Positions 9,374 through 17,505 of a stretch of 64,000 nt of DNA are shown here, piece by piece. The stretch is from NCBI GenBank assembly GCA_043787975.1, contig JAYVUK010000033.1, forward strand, positions 5,564 through 69,563. Reading direction: 5' to 3'. Under the pieces are notes generated by a model. It was given only the letters and a program-made list of their open reading frames with translations. It was not told the DNA's origin and ran no database searches. The position numbers and the translations under genes were made by a program. This stretch comes from JAPLDA01 sp043787975. GTDB lineage: Bacteria > Bacteroidota > Bacteroidia > AKYH767-A > 2013-40CM-41-45. Within the stretch, counting starts at the first letter, position 1, and each line of letters begins with the position of its first letter.

Positions 9374-9408
9374 AAAAGGCTGTTCTTTTTAAAGGGCAGC
9401 TTTTTTTT
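9374..9408 (+). terminator. Terminator after the DUF5011 lipoprotein
   Basis: GCTGTTC (9379-9385) pairs with GGGCAGC (9394-9400) with two G-T wobbles, flanked by an A run before and nine Ts after. Confidence 0.75.
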
Positions 9409-9509
9409 TGAGTGAAATTTGATATTCTTCAAATGGATTCTTTGAAACAAAGACAAACAATTTTTCTATGAATTTTGAAAAAGGGTTTAAGGTGGTTTCG
9501 CCGGGTAAA

Positions 9510-9541
9510 AAAAAATCCTTCCCAAATTATGAGAAGGATTT
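9510..9541 (-). terminator. Terminator of dnaA
   Basis: AAATCCTTC (9513-9521) pairs with GAAGGATTT (9533-9541). On the minus strand the stem runs into a stretch of Ts, about 30 bp past the dnaA stop codon. Confidence 0.82.
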
Positions 9542-9571
9542 ATCGGTTTTTAAATTTAATCGGCGAATTGT

Positions 9572-11017
9572 TTATTTTCCGCTCACGCTGATTTTCTTTT
9601 GAAGTTCCTGAACGCTCGCTTTGAATTTTTTATCGGTCTCAATCAGGTTATTTACGGTGCGACAGGCGTGAAGAACAGTTGCATGATCTTTTCCTCCGCA
9701 ATGTGCGCCAATGTTTGAAAGCGAAGACTTCGTCATGCTTTTTGCAAAGAACATGGCGATCTGCCTTGCCTGCACAACCTGGCGTTTACGGGTTTTTGAT
9801 TTCAGCATTTCAATCGGAAGATCAAAATAATCACATACTACTTTTTGTATGTAATCAATAGAAACTTCGTGGTTCGTATTTTTTACAAACTTGTCAATCA
9901 TTTGCTTGGCAAGTTCGAGTGTTACCGCTTTCCGGTTGAGAGAAGACTGGGCAAGAATGGAGATTAATGCTCCTTCCAGTTCACGAACGTTTGATGTGAT
10001 GCTGTATGCAATGTATTCCACAATGTCTTTTGGCAATTCGATTCCATCTACATACATTTTCTTGTGAAGAATGGCAATGCGGGTTTCGAGATCCGGCATC
10101 TGAAGATCAGCTGCAAGTCCCCATTTGAATCTTGAAAGTAAACGTTGCTCCATTCCCTGTATATCAACGGGCGCTTTATCGGACGTAAGAATTAATTGTT
10201 TGCCTGTTTGATGGAGATGATTGAACACATGGAAAAAAACATCCTGTGTTTTTTCTTTGCCGGCAAAAAACTGGATGTCATCCAAAATCAATACGTCAAT
10301 CATCTGGTAGAAATGAATGAAATCGTTTTGCGCATTGTTTTTTACAGCATCAATAAACTGGTGTGTAAACTTTTCAGACGATACATACAATACTGTTTTT
10401 CCCGGATGTTGATTTTTAATTTCAATACCGATTGAATGAGCAAGATGTGTTTTTCCCATCCCAACTCCACCATAGAGTAGAAGTGGGTTGAAAGAAGTTC
10501 CTCCCGGCTTACTCGCAACAGCATATCCTGCTGATCGTGCGAGACGGTTGCAATCTCCTTCAATAAATGTTTCAAACGAATAGGCCGGGTTGAGTTGTGA
10601 TTCTACATTTACCTTTTTCAATCCTGGAATGACAAAAGGATTACGGATGGTTTTGTCCACCGTTACAGGAACCGACATCGGGCTGTTTTTCAAATCGCTG
10701 TTATTCCGTGCAGGAATTTTTACCGTGTAAGGTTTTGCATCTGCTACGGCATTTTCCATCACGATGCTGTATTCAAGTCGTCCTTCGTTACCAAGCTGGT
10801 TACGAATTATTTTTCGGAGTAACGTGATGTAGTGCTCTTCCAGCCATTCGTAAAAAAACTGGCTGGGTACTTCGATGGTTAAAATTTTCCCTTCGAGCTT
10901 CACCGGTTTAATCGGTTCAAACCAGGTCTTGAAGCTTTGTGCACTTACATTGTCTTTGATTATCTGAAGACATTTCTTCCAAACGTTCTCATAAGTTTTG
11001 TCCATGGTTGTTTTCAA
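9572..11017 (-). CDS. dnaA: Chromosomal replication initiator DnaA
   Basis: AAA+ initiator that binds DnaA boxes at oriC and loads the replicative helicase; 481 residues, normal length. Domain I is at about 8-75 (WKKCLQIIKDNVSAQSFKTW). The ATPase core has Walker A GGVGMGKTHL and Walker B VLILDDIQFF, a sensor region near LILTSDKAP, and the arginine-finger box EQRLLSRFKWGL. The C-terminal DNA-binding domain keeps the signature GGKDHATVLHACRTVNNL. A second ATG four codons in (MDKTYENVW) is an equally good start. Neither flank holds a cluster of TTATCCACA-like boxes, so the gene does not mark an obvious origin here. It has its own terminator. Confidence 0.97.
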   Translation of the reverse strand: MKTTMDKTYENVWKKCLQIIKDNVSAQSFKTWFEPIKPVKLEGKILTIEVPSQFFYEWLEEHYITLLRKIIRNQLGNEGRLEYSIVMENAVADAKPYTVKIPARNNSDLKNSPMSVPVTVDKTIRNPFVIPGLKKVNVESQLNPAYSFETFIEGDCNRLARSAGYAVASKPGGTSFNPLLLYGGVGMGKTHLAHSIGIEIKNQHPGKTVLYVSSEKFTHQFIDAVKNNAQNDFIHFYQMIDVLILDDIQFFAGKEKTQDVFFHVFNHLHQTGKQLILTSDKAPVDIQGMEQRLLSRFKWGLAADLQMPDLETRIAILHKKMYVDGIELPKDIVEYIAYSITSNVRELEGALISILAQSSLNRKAVTLELAKQMIDKFVKNTNHEVSIDYIQKVVCDYFDLPIEMLKSKTRKRQVVQARQIAMFFAKSMTKSSLSNIGAHCGGKDHATVLHACRTVNNLIETDKKFKASVQELQKKISVSGK

Positions 11018-11159
11018 GAAAAAGTGTTTTTATGTTGATGTGTTTCGTTGTTTCGTATTGAATCCCTGTATTGATGCCTGTTTGAGAGGCGGTGTTGTTT
11101 AAGTTAATTCGTTTAAATTTTAGCTAACAAATGTTTGCATAAAAAAAATAAAAAAAAAA

Positions 11160-12095
11160 TTAAATTGCTATTGGTTTTTTGGAAATTTTTACTGTACTAC
11201 CAAACGCTTCTTTTTTCTTTGATTTTTTTTCAATGTAATAATCGATCCGTCCTAATTTTATTCCTGCCCATCCAACCTGTGCAACTAAAATTTCTTTTCC
11301 ATCACGATTTTTGTAACGCACAGGTTCGTCGAGGAATGTATGCGTGTGTCCTCCCAAAATTAAATCAATGTTGCTGGATTGCTTTGCAAGTACTTCATCC
11401 GAAATTTTTTCTTCTTTGTATTTATATCCAAGATGCGAAAGACAAATAACGAGATCACATTTCTTTTCTTCTTTCAACAAGCGTCCGTAGTATGCAGCTT
11501 TGGGAACAGGATCAAGGTAAACAGTATTTCCGTACAATTTTTTTTCAACGAGCCCCTGGAGTTCGATTCCCAATCCAAAGACACCGATTTTGATTCCTCC
11601 TTTATCAAATATTTTATACGGTTGTGTTTTATTATTCAATGGTGTGTCACTGAAATCATAATTGGAACAAAGCAAAGGAAAGTTTGCATTCGGTAATTGT
11701 TTAACCAGTCCGTCCATCCCGTTATCAAAATCATGATTGCCGATGGTGGATGCATCGTAACCCATGTCACTCATCATTTTAAATTCCACTTCACCTCCAT
11801 ACATATTAAAGTAAGGTGTGCCTTGGAACGTATCTCCCACGTCCAGCAACAAAACATGTTGTTCTTCCGCCCGTATTTTTTTTATCAACGCTGAACGTCT
11901 TGCGACTCCTCCAAGTCCCGGGTACTTTGAATCATTCTCAGGAAACGGATCGATGTGGCTATGTACATCGTTTGTATGAAGGATGGTAATCTTTACGATT
12001 TCATTTTTTGCAAACAGGTCAAGCGGAAAACTGCTCAGGCCCATCAGGGCTGCGCTTCCGGCAATCGTTCTCAAAAAATCTCTTCTATTTGACAT
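11160..12095 (-). CDS. Metallophosphatase, catalytic half of a split 5'-nucleotidase (Tat signal)
   Basis: Calcineurin-like phosphoesterase corresponding to the N-terminal catalytic domain of UshA/YfkN-type 5'-nucleotidases; 311 residues. The start carries a twin-arginine signal (NRRDFLRT, then a hydrophobic stretch ending SSFPLDLFA). Metal-binding motifs are complete: HTNDVHSH, DVGDTFQG, GNHDFDNG, SHLG and GGHTHTF. The usual C-terminal nucleotide-specificity domain is missing and is instead encoded by the preceding gene, which overlaps this one by 11 bp. The two products probably work together on extracytoplasmic nucleotides. Substrate specificity is not proven. Confidence 0.92.
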   Translation of the reverse strand: MSNRRDFLRTIAGSAALMGLSSFPLDLFAKNEIVKITILHTNDVHSHIDPFPENDSKYPGLGGVARRSALIKKIRAEEQHVLLLDVGDTFQGTPYFNMYGGEVEFKMMSDMGYDASTIGNHDFDNGMDGLVKQLPNANFPLLCSNYDFSDTPLNNKTQPYKIFDKGGIKIGVFGLGIELQGLVEKKLYGNTVYLDPVPKAAYYGRLLKEEKKCDLVICLSHLGYKYKEEKISDEVLAKQSSNIDLILGGHTHTFLDEPVRYKNRDGKEILVAQVGWAGIKLGRIDYYIEKKSKKKEAFGSTVKISKKPIAI

Positions 12096-12846
12096 CGATG
12101 ATTCGTTGATCTGATTTTACAACAAGGTGTTCATCAGCTTTTGATTTCTGCTTCAGGTACTGGATGATTGCATCCCGGACTTTTAAATTCAATGATTCTT
12201 TTTCTTTTATTTCAGCAAGAAAAAAATACTGGTCACCGCCTCCTGCAAGATAATCGGAAGTAACCGCTTTGTACGTCTTTGTTGAATCAAATGGTTGGTT
12301 ACTGATTTCAATATTCACGGCTTCTTTGTCTTTGATCCTGAATTTCACTCCTGCAACAGGTGCTCCGTCTTTAGCGGCTATGAAGTTAAAAATTTTTTTC
12401 ACCACTGTTCCATTTAATTTCAAAACGACCAATTCATTTTCAAATGGCATCAATTCAAAAACATTTCCTTTGGTGATGTTCCCTTTGGGTAATGAGTTTC
12501 GTAAACCTCCGTTGTTCAGAAAAATAAAATCAATTGGTTTCTCGTCTGAAGGATAATACGCTTTGTTGGCAACGCTGAGACATGCATCCGAAACAAAATC
12601 TCCGAGCAAACTTTCGGGAGTGCCTTTTTCCAAGGCTTGTTCTGAAAAGGCAAGCACGGCACTCATATCTGCATCCAGTGATTTTTTGTACGGAAGAATT
12701 TTATAATAAAGTAGAGAATCCACATCGCTGCTTCCTGACTTCGCAAGTTGATAATTTTTAGTTTCAACTTTTGTAATTCGCGCATGGGTTCCACAACCTG
12801 CGCTGAGCAAGGGAAAAAGTGCAACGATGAAAAATTTTGAGTACAT
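12085..12846 (-). CDS. 5'-nucleotidase C-terminal domain lipoprotein, partner of the split enzyme
   Basis: A 253-residue predicted lipoprotein (signal MYSKFFIVALFPLLSAGC). The body matches the 5_nucleotid_C domain: FLNNGGLRNSLPKGNIT, VFELMPFENELVVLKLNG and the substrate-loop sequence DYLAGGGDQYFF. In canonical enzymes this domain binds the nucleoside base and follows the metallophosphatase domain in one chain. Here it is a separate gene placed upstream of the catalytic gene, with the 3' end overlapping the next start by 11 bp, so expression is probably coupled. The predicted export routes differ: this part by Sec/Lol, the catalytic part by Tat. Confidence 0.9.
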   Translation of the reverse strand: MYSKFFIVALFPLLSAGCGTHARITKVETKNYQLAKSGSSDVDSLLYYKILPYKKSLDADMSAVLAFSEQALEKGTPESLLGDFVSDACLSVANKAYYPSDEKPIDFIFLNNGGLRNSLPKGNITKGNVFELMPFENELVVLKLNGTVVKKIFNFIAAKDGAPVAGVKFRIKDKEAVNIEISNQPFDSTKTYKAVTSDYLAGGGDQYFFLAEIKEKESLNLKVRDAIIQYLKQKSKADEHLVVKSDQRIIDVK

Positions 12847-12962
12847 GAACTAAAAAAATGGTTTGATATTTTTGGTTGTCACAATGATAAAAAATTTAGT
12901 TTGTATTTTCACACACGGAAAAAAATAAAAAAAAAATTTAAAAATATTTTTCCGATTTATTT

Positions 12963-13367
12963 ATGTATCATTCAGAAGTTCAAATCAGGGTTCGGTATGC
13001 TGAGACAGATCAGATGGGTTACGTGTATTACGGGAACTATGCAAGTTATTTTGAAGTCGCTCGTGTAGAAACATTGCGCAACCTTGGTTTCAGTTACAAA
13101 GCAATTGAAGAGAGCGGAATTATTTTGCCGGTGCTGAGTTATTCCATCAAATACATCAAGCCTTCATTCTATGATGATTTGCTCACCATCAAAGTGACGA
13201 TCAAAGAAATACCCATGGCGAGGATCCGATTTGATTATGAGACATACAATGAAAAAGGAGAGCTGATCAATGTTGCCGATACCACACTTGTATTTATTAA
13301 TAAGAGTACAAATAAACCGTGCGCCGCTCCGACTGATTTTATGAATGCAGTGAAAAAATTTTTTTAG
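12963..13367 (+). CDS. Acyl-CoA thioesterase, YbgC/4HBT hot-dog family
   Basis: Hot-dog fold thioesterase of 134 residues, standard length. The catalytic-loop pattern RYAETDQMGYVYYGNYASY is present, with Asp16 in the place of the YbgC catalytic aspartate, followed by the EVARVETLR helix. Members hydrolyse short-chain or phospholipid-linked acyl-CoA or acyl-ACP thioesters in the cytoplasm; the physiological substrate is not predictable. It is transcribed alone, divergently from the split nucleotidase genes. The 116 bp upstream are very AT-rich. Confidence 0.92.
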   Translation: MYHSEVQIRVRYAETDQMGYVYYGNYASYFEVARVETLRNLGFSYKAIEESGIILPVLSYSIKYIKPSFYDDLLTIKVTIKEIPMARIRFDYETYNEKGELINVADTTLVFINKSTNKPCAAPTDFMNAVKKFF

Positions 13368-13457
13368 AAAATTATTTTTTGCAAAATGAATAGCAATTCA
13401 AATCAAAAGATATTTTTCGTACCAACGGGACTTTAATTAACTAGGGGCATATTCTTT

Positions 13458-13529
13458 TTACCAATATTTCATGCCTAAGGCATTTCAGAATTTTAAAAGA
13501 TTGCTCCGTCAGGAGCAAAATGTTGGTAG
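13458..13529. repeat. Double-hairpin intergenic repeat (ACCAATATT/AATGTTGGT ends)
   Basis: ACCAATATT (13460-13468) and AATGTTGGT (13519-13527) form inverted ends with one G-T pair. Inside are two hairpins: ATGCC-TAA-GGCAT (13471-13483) and TTGCTCC-GTCA-GGAGCAA (13501-13518). A possible second, degraded copy (ACCAACGGGAC) begins at about 13419. The element fills the gap between the thioesterase and the CDF transporter. From memory, similar elements are common between genes in Bacteroidota. Confidence 0.7.
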
Positions 13530-13541
13530 TAATCTGAGATA

Positions 13542-14495
13542 TCAGCAATCTTTTGTTTCACAATTTTCCACGGCAGCTTCAACCTCCAGTGTTGCATGTT
13601 GAATGTTAAGGTGTTCCAATTCATGCTTAACTTTTTGTTTTATTGTTTCAATTTCAGCCAACGATTTTTTCTCATCCACCACAATGTGAGCCGTCAGCGC
13701 ATTTCGGGTTGTGCTAATCGCCCAGAGGTGAATGTGGTGAATGTTCTTGACTCCGGGAATTTTTTCAGCGGCTTGTTTCACCTGTTCAATATTCATATTC
13801 GCAGGAACAGCATCAAGCGATAAACGGAGGCTGTGCCTGAGCAAACTCCAGGTCGAAAATAAAATCACCAGTGCAATCACAATACTCATGGCTGAATCAA
13901 TCCAAAAGTAATGCGTGTAAAAAATCAGGATTCCTCCAAGTACGATTCCGAAGGAAACAATGGCGTCACTCATTAAATGGAGATATGCGCTTTTAATGTT
14001 CAGGTCTTTTTCCTTTTCACGAAGGAACATAAGGGCGGTAACGGTGTTGATGACAATTCCGATTCCTGCAATGATTGAAATTATTTTTCCTTCAACAGGT
14101 TCAGGGTGAAGAAAACGATGGAATGCTTCAAAACCGATGGCGCCAATGGAAACCATCAATACCATCGCATTGAACAAGGCAACGAGGATGGTTGTTTTGC
14201 TGTAGCCATAGGTATACGTGTCGTTTGGTTTTACCTTTACCAGCCTGAAAGCAATGAGTGATAAAGCGAGCGCTCCTACATCAGCAAGATTATGTCCGGC
14301 ATCACTTAACAACGAAAGCGAATGAATGTATAACCCGGCAATGACTTCAATCACAACAAATAGAAAGTTGAGTGTGATGCCAACGATAAAGGCCTTGTTG
14401 ATTCCTTTCACCGGAATTGCATGATGACTGTGATGCTCATCATTGTGCGTGTGAGTATGTGATGGTGACATTTTTTTATTCTCAGAGTGTTTCAA
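13542..14495 (-). CDS. Cation diffusion facilitator (Zn/Co/Cd efflux)
   Basis: Inner-membrane divalent-cation/proton antiporter of the CDF family, 317 residues. A His-rich N-terminus (SHTHTHNDEHHSHH) is a likely zinc-binding tail. Six membrane helices follow; the two transport-site motifs are HNLAD in LSDAGHNLADVGA and HLMSD in YLHLMSDAIVSFG. The C-terminal about 90 residues form the cytoplasmic regulatory domain (VKNIHHIHLWAIS). The start at 14495 overlaps the preceding gene by 14 bp; an ATG at 14471 would leave a 10 bp gap and is equally plausible. Either way it is probably cotranscribed with the peptidase gene. Confidence 0.94.
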   Translation of the reverse strand: MKHSENKKMSPSHTHTHNDEHHSHHAIPVKGINKAFIVGITLNFLFVVIEVIAGLYIHSLSLLSDAGHNLADVGALALSLIAFRLVKVKPNDTYTYGYSKTTILVALFNAMVLMVSIGAIGFEAFHRFLHPEPVEGKIISIIAGIGIVINTVTALMFLREKEKDLNIKSAYLHLMSDAIVSFGIVLGGILIFYTHYFWIDSAMSIVIALVILFSTWSLLRHSLRLSLDAVPANMNIEQVKQAAEKIPGVKNIHHIHLWAISTTRNALTAHIVVDEKKSLAEIETIKQKVKHELEHLNIQHATLEVEAAVENCETKDC

Positions 14496-15393
14496 TCAAA
14501 AACCGGTACATGCTTAGCATACTTTCAATATCTTTCTTATGAATTTTTTCATTCGGAGAATGGACGAAATCTTCAGCCGCACCGATAAAACACCAATCGA
14601 TCGGATAGGGTTGTTTTTGTAATTCCGTTCCATCACTTCCTCCTGATCCTTCGACTTCTAATTGAAAAGGAACGTTACTTTCTTTCGCAAGGTCAATAAT
14701 TTTATTTAGAAACTTTTTTCTTGGGATTCCGATGTCGCGCATGGAAATCACGACTCCTTCTCCATGACGGACACCTTCCGTGATCCATGTGATGTCTGAA
14801 ATGAGCGATTGCCGGATATTAAATTTTTCAAAAAGAAATTTTGCGAGGTAAGGAACGCTGCCACCTCCGTGTTCTTCCCAGCAAGAAAAAACAATGGCTG
14901 CATTTTCGAGTGTCTCGCAAAGTTTCAACGCATTCCATACTCCGAGACGATTATCCATGTAACAACATTGAACAAAGTTCTCGTCTTCACGCCAGTTCGG
15001 TTTGTAAGAAAGATCAGTTCCGTGTTCAATTTCACGAACGGCTTTGTATGAGATATGGTCTTCATCATGGGTATCAACTTCACATTCTACTTTTCCCTTG
15101 CTGTCTTCTCCGGTTAATTTTGTTCCGTTTTCAATAGTGGGGCTGCCGATTCTTACCAATTGATTTTTGTATCGTACCGTGAAGCCAATGTTATCAAGAT
15201 GTGCATACACTGCAGTCTTGGGCTTTCCGAAAACCAGCACAATGCAATTCTGAAAATCATCGCCCGAAAAAATCTGAGGTTGAGTTTTCCAGGATGATTT
15301 GTTTTGGTCAATATAACTAATTAGAAAGTCTGTCATAGCGCCTTCATTTCCTGAGGGAGCGTGGATAGAACAAAGTTGCTTGAGTAGTTGCAT
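14482..15393 (-). CDS. M42-like metalloaminopeptidase
   Basis: Cytoplasmic zinc peptidase of the M42/M20 clan, 303 residues, shorter than typical 340-360-residue M42 enzymes. Candidate metal and catalytic residues are in the expected order: AHLDNIGF (His, Asp), YMDNRLGVW (bridging Asp), SCWEEHGGGS (catalytic Glu pair), SDITWITEG (Asp) and DFVHSPNEKIH (His). It begins MQLLKQLCSIHAPSGNEG, the usual M42 opening. Substrate preference is not predictable. It is the first gene of a two-gene unit with the CDF transporter. Confidence 0.88.
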   Translation of the reverse strand: MQLLKQLCSIHAPSGNEGAMTDFLISYIDQNKSSWKTQPQIFSGDDFQNCIVLVFGKPKTAVYAHLDNIGFTVRYKNQLVRIGSPTIENGTKLTGEDSKGKVECEVDTHDEDHISYKAVREIEHGTDLSYKPNWREDENFVQCCYMDNRLGVWNALKLCETLENAAIVFSCWEEHGGGSVPYLAKFLFEKFNIRQSLISDITWITEGVRHGEGVVISMRDIGIPRKKFLNKIIDLAKESNVPFQLEVEGSGGSDGTELQKQPYPIDWCFIGAAEDFVHSPNEKIHKKDIESMLSMYRFLIETL

Positions 15394-15402
15394 AGGTAAA
15401 TT

Positions 15403-15434
15403 GGATGATGTGATAATTTGATGATTTGATAATT
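15403..15434. repeat. Short-word repeat, GATAATTTGATGATT family
   Basis: Direct run of GATGATG/GATAATTT words in the 52 bp spacer between ribD and the peptidase gene. Same family as 961-989 and 47851-47926. Confidence 0.65.
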
Positions 15435-15445
15435 AAAGGAGGAAA

Positions 15446-16486
15446 TTAATTTCTCAGCAAAATAAGTTTGTCATCTATGATTGTTGTTTCAGAAATAATT
15501 TTCCCGTGAATAACCGGAGCTTTTATTCCGCTTGAGAGAAATTTATTCCCGATGAAAATACGTGCTTCATCCCATAAACTTTCCCGAATGAATGATTGTA
15601 GCAGTTTGGCGCCACCTTCAACAAGTACTGATTGTATATTTTTCTGGTAGAGTGAGTTGATAATTTGCTGGAGAATATTTTCCCTGAAGTCAATCCGGAT
15701 GAATTCTATGTTTTGAAAGGCTTCACTTTTTACTTCGTTATAAATAAGTGTGTGAGCAGATGCATCAAACAGATGTAAAGTCCGGTCCAGCTTCAGCTCA
15801 CGGTCCAGTACAATTCGAACAGGATTCTTCCCTTTCCAATCTCTCACTGTGAGAGCAGGATTATCAATCTTCGCTGTATTCGTCCCAACCATGATGGCCT
15901 GTTCTTCGCTTCTCCATTTATGAACTAACATTCTTGAATATTCATTCGTGATCCAGCGGTTTTGTTCGGTTGTATTCTCCGAAGCAATGAATCCATCCAT
16001 GCTTTGTGCATACTTTAAAAGAATGAATGGACGTTCCTTTTCGTGAAATGTAAAAAACCGCCTGTTCAGTTCCCGGCATTCTTTCTCGAGAACAGGTTGA
16101 GTTACCTGAACTCCTGCTGAAACCAGTTTTTTAAGTCCTGCTCCTTTTACTTTTTCAAACGGATCAACACCGCCGATTACTACATGAGGAATTTTTTTTT
16201 CAAGAATGAGATCGGTGCAAGGAGGAGTTTTTCCTGTGTGCGAACAAGGTTCGAGGTTTACATACAATGTACTGTGAAGCAAAATTTCCTCTCCGTGTTT
16301 TTCGATTGCATCGTTGATGGCGTTTACTTCTGCATGTGCTTTTCCGAATTGCTGATGAAAACCTTCCCCGATTATTTTTTCATCATGAACGACCACAGCG
16401 CCTACAAGCGGATTTGGAGCTACATTCCCCAATCCATTGCCTGCAAGCTCAATGCAACGGTACATATATTTTTCGTCGGCTGACAT
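15446..16486 (-). CDS. ribD: Bifunctional riboflavin biosynthesis protein RibD
   Basis: Catalyses two successive riboflavin steps: deamination of diaminohydroxyphosphoribosylaminopyrimidine, then NADPH-dependent ribosyl reduction. 346 residues, normal length. The deaminase half (about 1-145) has the zinc site HAEVNAI and PCSHTGKTPPC. The reductase half (about 150-346) has LKYAQSMDGFIA, MVGTNTAKIDNPALTVRDW and VEGGAKLLQSF. It is transcribed divergently from prmC with only 59 bp between the starts. No FMN riboswitch was seen upstream. Other rib genes are not in the window. Confidence 0.97.
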   Translation of the reverse strand: MSADEKYMYRCIELAGNGLGNVAPNPLVGAVVVHDEKIIGEGFHQQFGKAHAEVNAINDAIEKHGEEILLHSTLYVNLEPCSHTGKTPPCTDLILEKKIPHVVIGGVDPFEKVKGAGLKKLVSAGVQVTQPVLEKECRELNRRFFTFHEKERPFILLKYAQSMDGFIASENTTEQNRWITNEYSRMLVHKWRSEEQAIMVGTNTAKIDNPALTVRDWKGKNPVRIVLDRELKLDRTLHLFDASAHTLIYNEVKSEAFQNIEFIRIDFRENILQQIINSLYQKNIQSVLVEGGAKLLQSFIRESLWDEARIFIGNKFLSSGIKAPVIHGKIISETTIIDDKLILLRN

Positions 16487-16532
16487 GGATGCGAAGATAG
16501 GAAACGGTTTACTGTTTCCGGTTTACAGTTTG

Positions 16533-16540
16533 TAGCTTTG
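16533..16540 (+). promoter_or_regulatory. Perfect TAnnTTTG -7 box just before prmC
   Basis: TAGCTTTG ends 5 bp before the prmC ATG. With normal Bacteroidota spacing the transcript would start at or within a base or two of the ATG, i.e. be nearly leaderless. No good TTTG -33 box is visible at 19-20 nt. Confidence 0.5.
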
Positions 16541-16545
16541 TCGCG

Positions 16546-17418
16546 ATGAAAATTTCAGATGTGGTTCTTAAGTATAGGAGCGAATTGAATAATTTGTACA
16601 GCGAAGGCGAGTTAGAGCAAGTGATTTTTCTGGTGCTTGAACATGTGAAGGGATTTTCAAAAATTGATATGGTCTTAAAGAAAGACGAAGTGGTTTCCCA
16701 AAACGAACAGGAACAACTGGATCGCATTCTTTCACAACTTATGAAGTCTAAACCTATTCAGTACGTCTTGGGTTATGCATGGTTTTATGGAACGAAGTTT
16801 AAAGTGAATGAAAGTGTATTGATACCACGACAGGAGACGGAAGAATTAGTGGAGTGGATAATACAGGAATCAAGAATCAAGAACCAGGAATCAGGATTGG
16901 CAATTATTGATATTTGCACAGGAAGTGGTTGCATTGCAGTTTCTCTGAAAAGAAATTTGCCGGGGACGGAAGTGTATGCTCTTGATATTTCTGAAAAAGC
17001 ACTTGAAGTTGCGAAGGAAAATGCAACAATTAATCAAACACCAGTTCAATTCATTCAGGAAGATATTCTCTTTCCAATCTCCGGTTCTCCGATTCTCCCA
17101 TTCGATTTAATAGTGAGCAATCCTCCGTATGTTTTAGAAAGTGAAAAAATAAAGATGCAAAAAAAAGAATTGGATTATGAGCCACACCTTTCCTTGTTTG
17201 TAAATGACAATGATCCTCTCCTTTTTTATAAAAAAATTGCTGACTTTGCTTTGGTAAATTTAAAACCTAAAGGCAGACTATATTTTGAAATCAATGAGAA
17301 GAAAGGAAAAGAAGTTGTGGAACTCCTTATCGGCAAGGGTTTTTCAGATGTTATTCTAAAAAAAGATTTAAACGGAAAGGATAGAATGTTAAGAGCGATT
17401 TTGGAAACTGGAAATTAG
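16546..17418 (+). CDS. prmC: Release factor glutamine N5-methyltransferase PrmC/HemK
   Basis: Methylates the GGQ glutamine of class-1 release factors using S-adenosylmethionine; 290 residues. The N-terminal substrate-binding domain is at about 1-90. The SAM motif IIDICTGSGCIAVSL follows an RQETEELVEW helix, and the catalytic NPPY motif is at about 192 (VSNPPYVLESE). Residues about 107-117 (QESRIKNQESG) lie in the linker just before the SAM motif and are encoded by an internal repeat of AATCAAGAA/GGAATCA words, an unusual in-frame repeat. The rest of the chain is typical, so the enzyme should be functional. Confidence 0.96.
   Translation: MKISDVVLKYRSELNNLYSEGELEQVIFLVLEHVKGFSKIDMVLKKDEVVSQNEQEQLDRILSQLMKSKPIQYVLGYAWFYGTKFKVNESVLIPRQETEELVEWIIQESRIKNQESGLAIIDICTGSGCIAVSLKRNLPGTEVYALDISEKALEVAKENATINQTPVQFIQEDILFPISGSPILPFDLIVSNPPYVLESEKIKMQKKELDYEPHLSLFVNDNDPLLFYKKIADFALVNLKPKGRLYFEINEKKGKEVVELLIGKGFSDVILKKDLNGKDRMLRAILETGN
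16864..16895 (+). repeat. In-frame word repeat inside prmC
   Basis: A run of GAATCA/AAGAA words: GGAATCAAGAATCAAGAA, then CCAGGAATCAGG. It encodes a short hydrophilic loop between the two PrmC domains. Its composition is unlike the flanking coding sequence and like the intergenic word repeats elsewhere in the window. Confidence 0.6.
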
Positions 17419-17480
17419 AAAATCACTGGTGTCTCAAAAAGTAAACTTGTAAACCGTAAACCACGAATCTCCCAAACTTT

Positions 17481-17488
17481 TATCTTTA
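17481..17488 (+). promoter_or_regulatory. Candidate -7 box of ligA
   Basis: TATCTTTA matches TAnnTTTG at all but the last base and lies 17 bp before the ligA ATG at 17506. The -33 element is not convincing. Confidence 0.35.
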
Positions 17489-17505
17489 CAACCACTTTAA
17501 TAAGT

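Noticed and set aside
9356..9571. oriC next to dnaA
   Set aside because: No DnaA-box cluster or AT-rich unwinding region beyond a terminator; only the gene identity suggests it.
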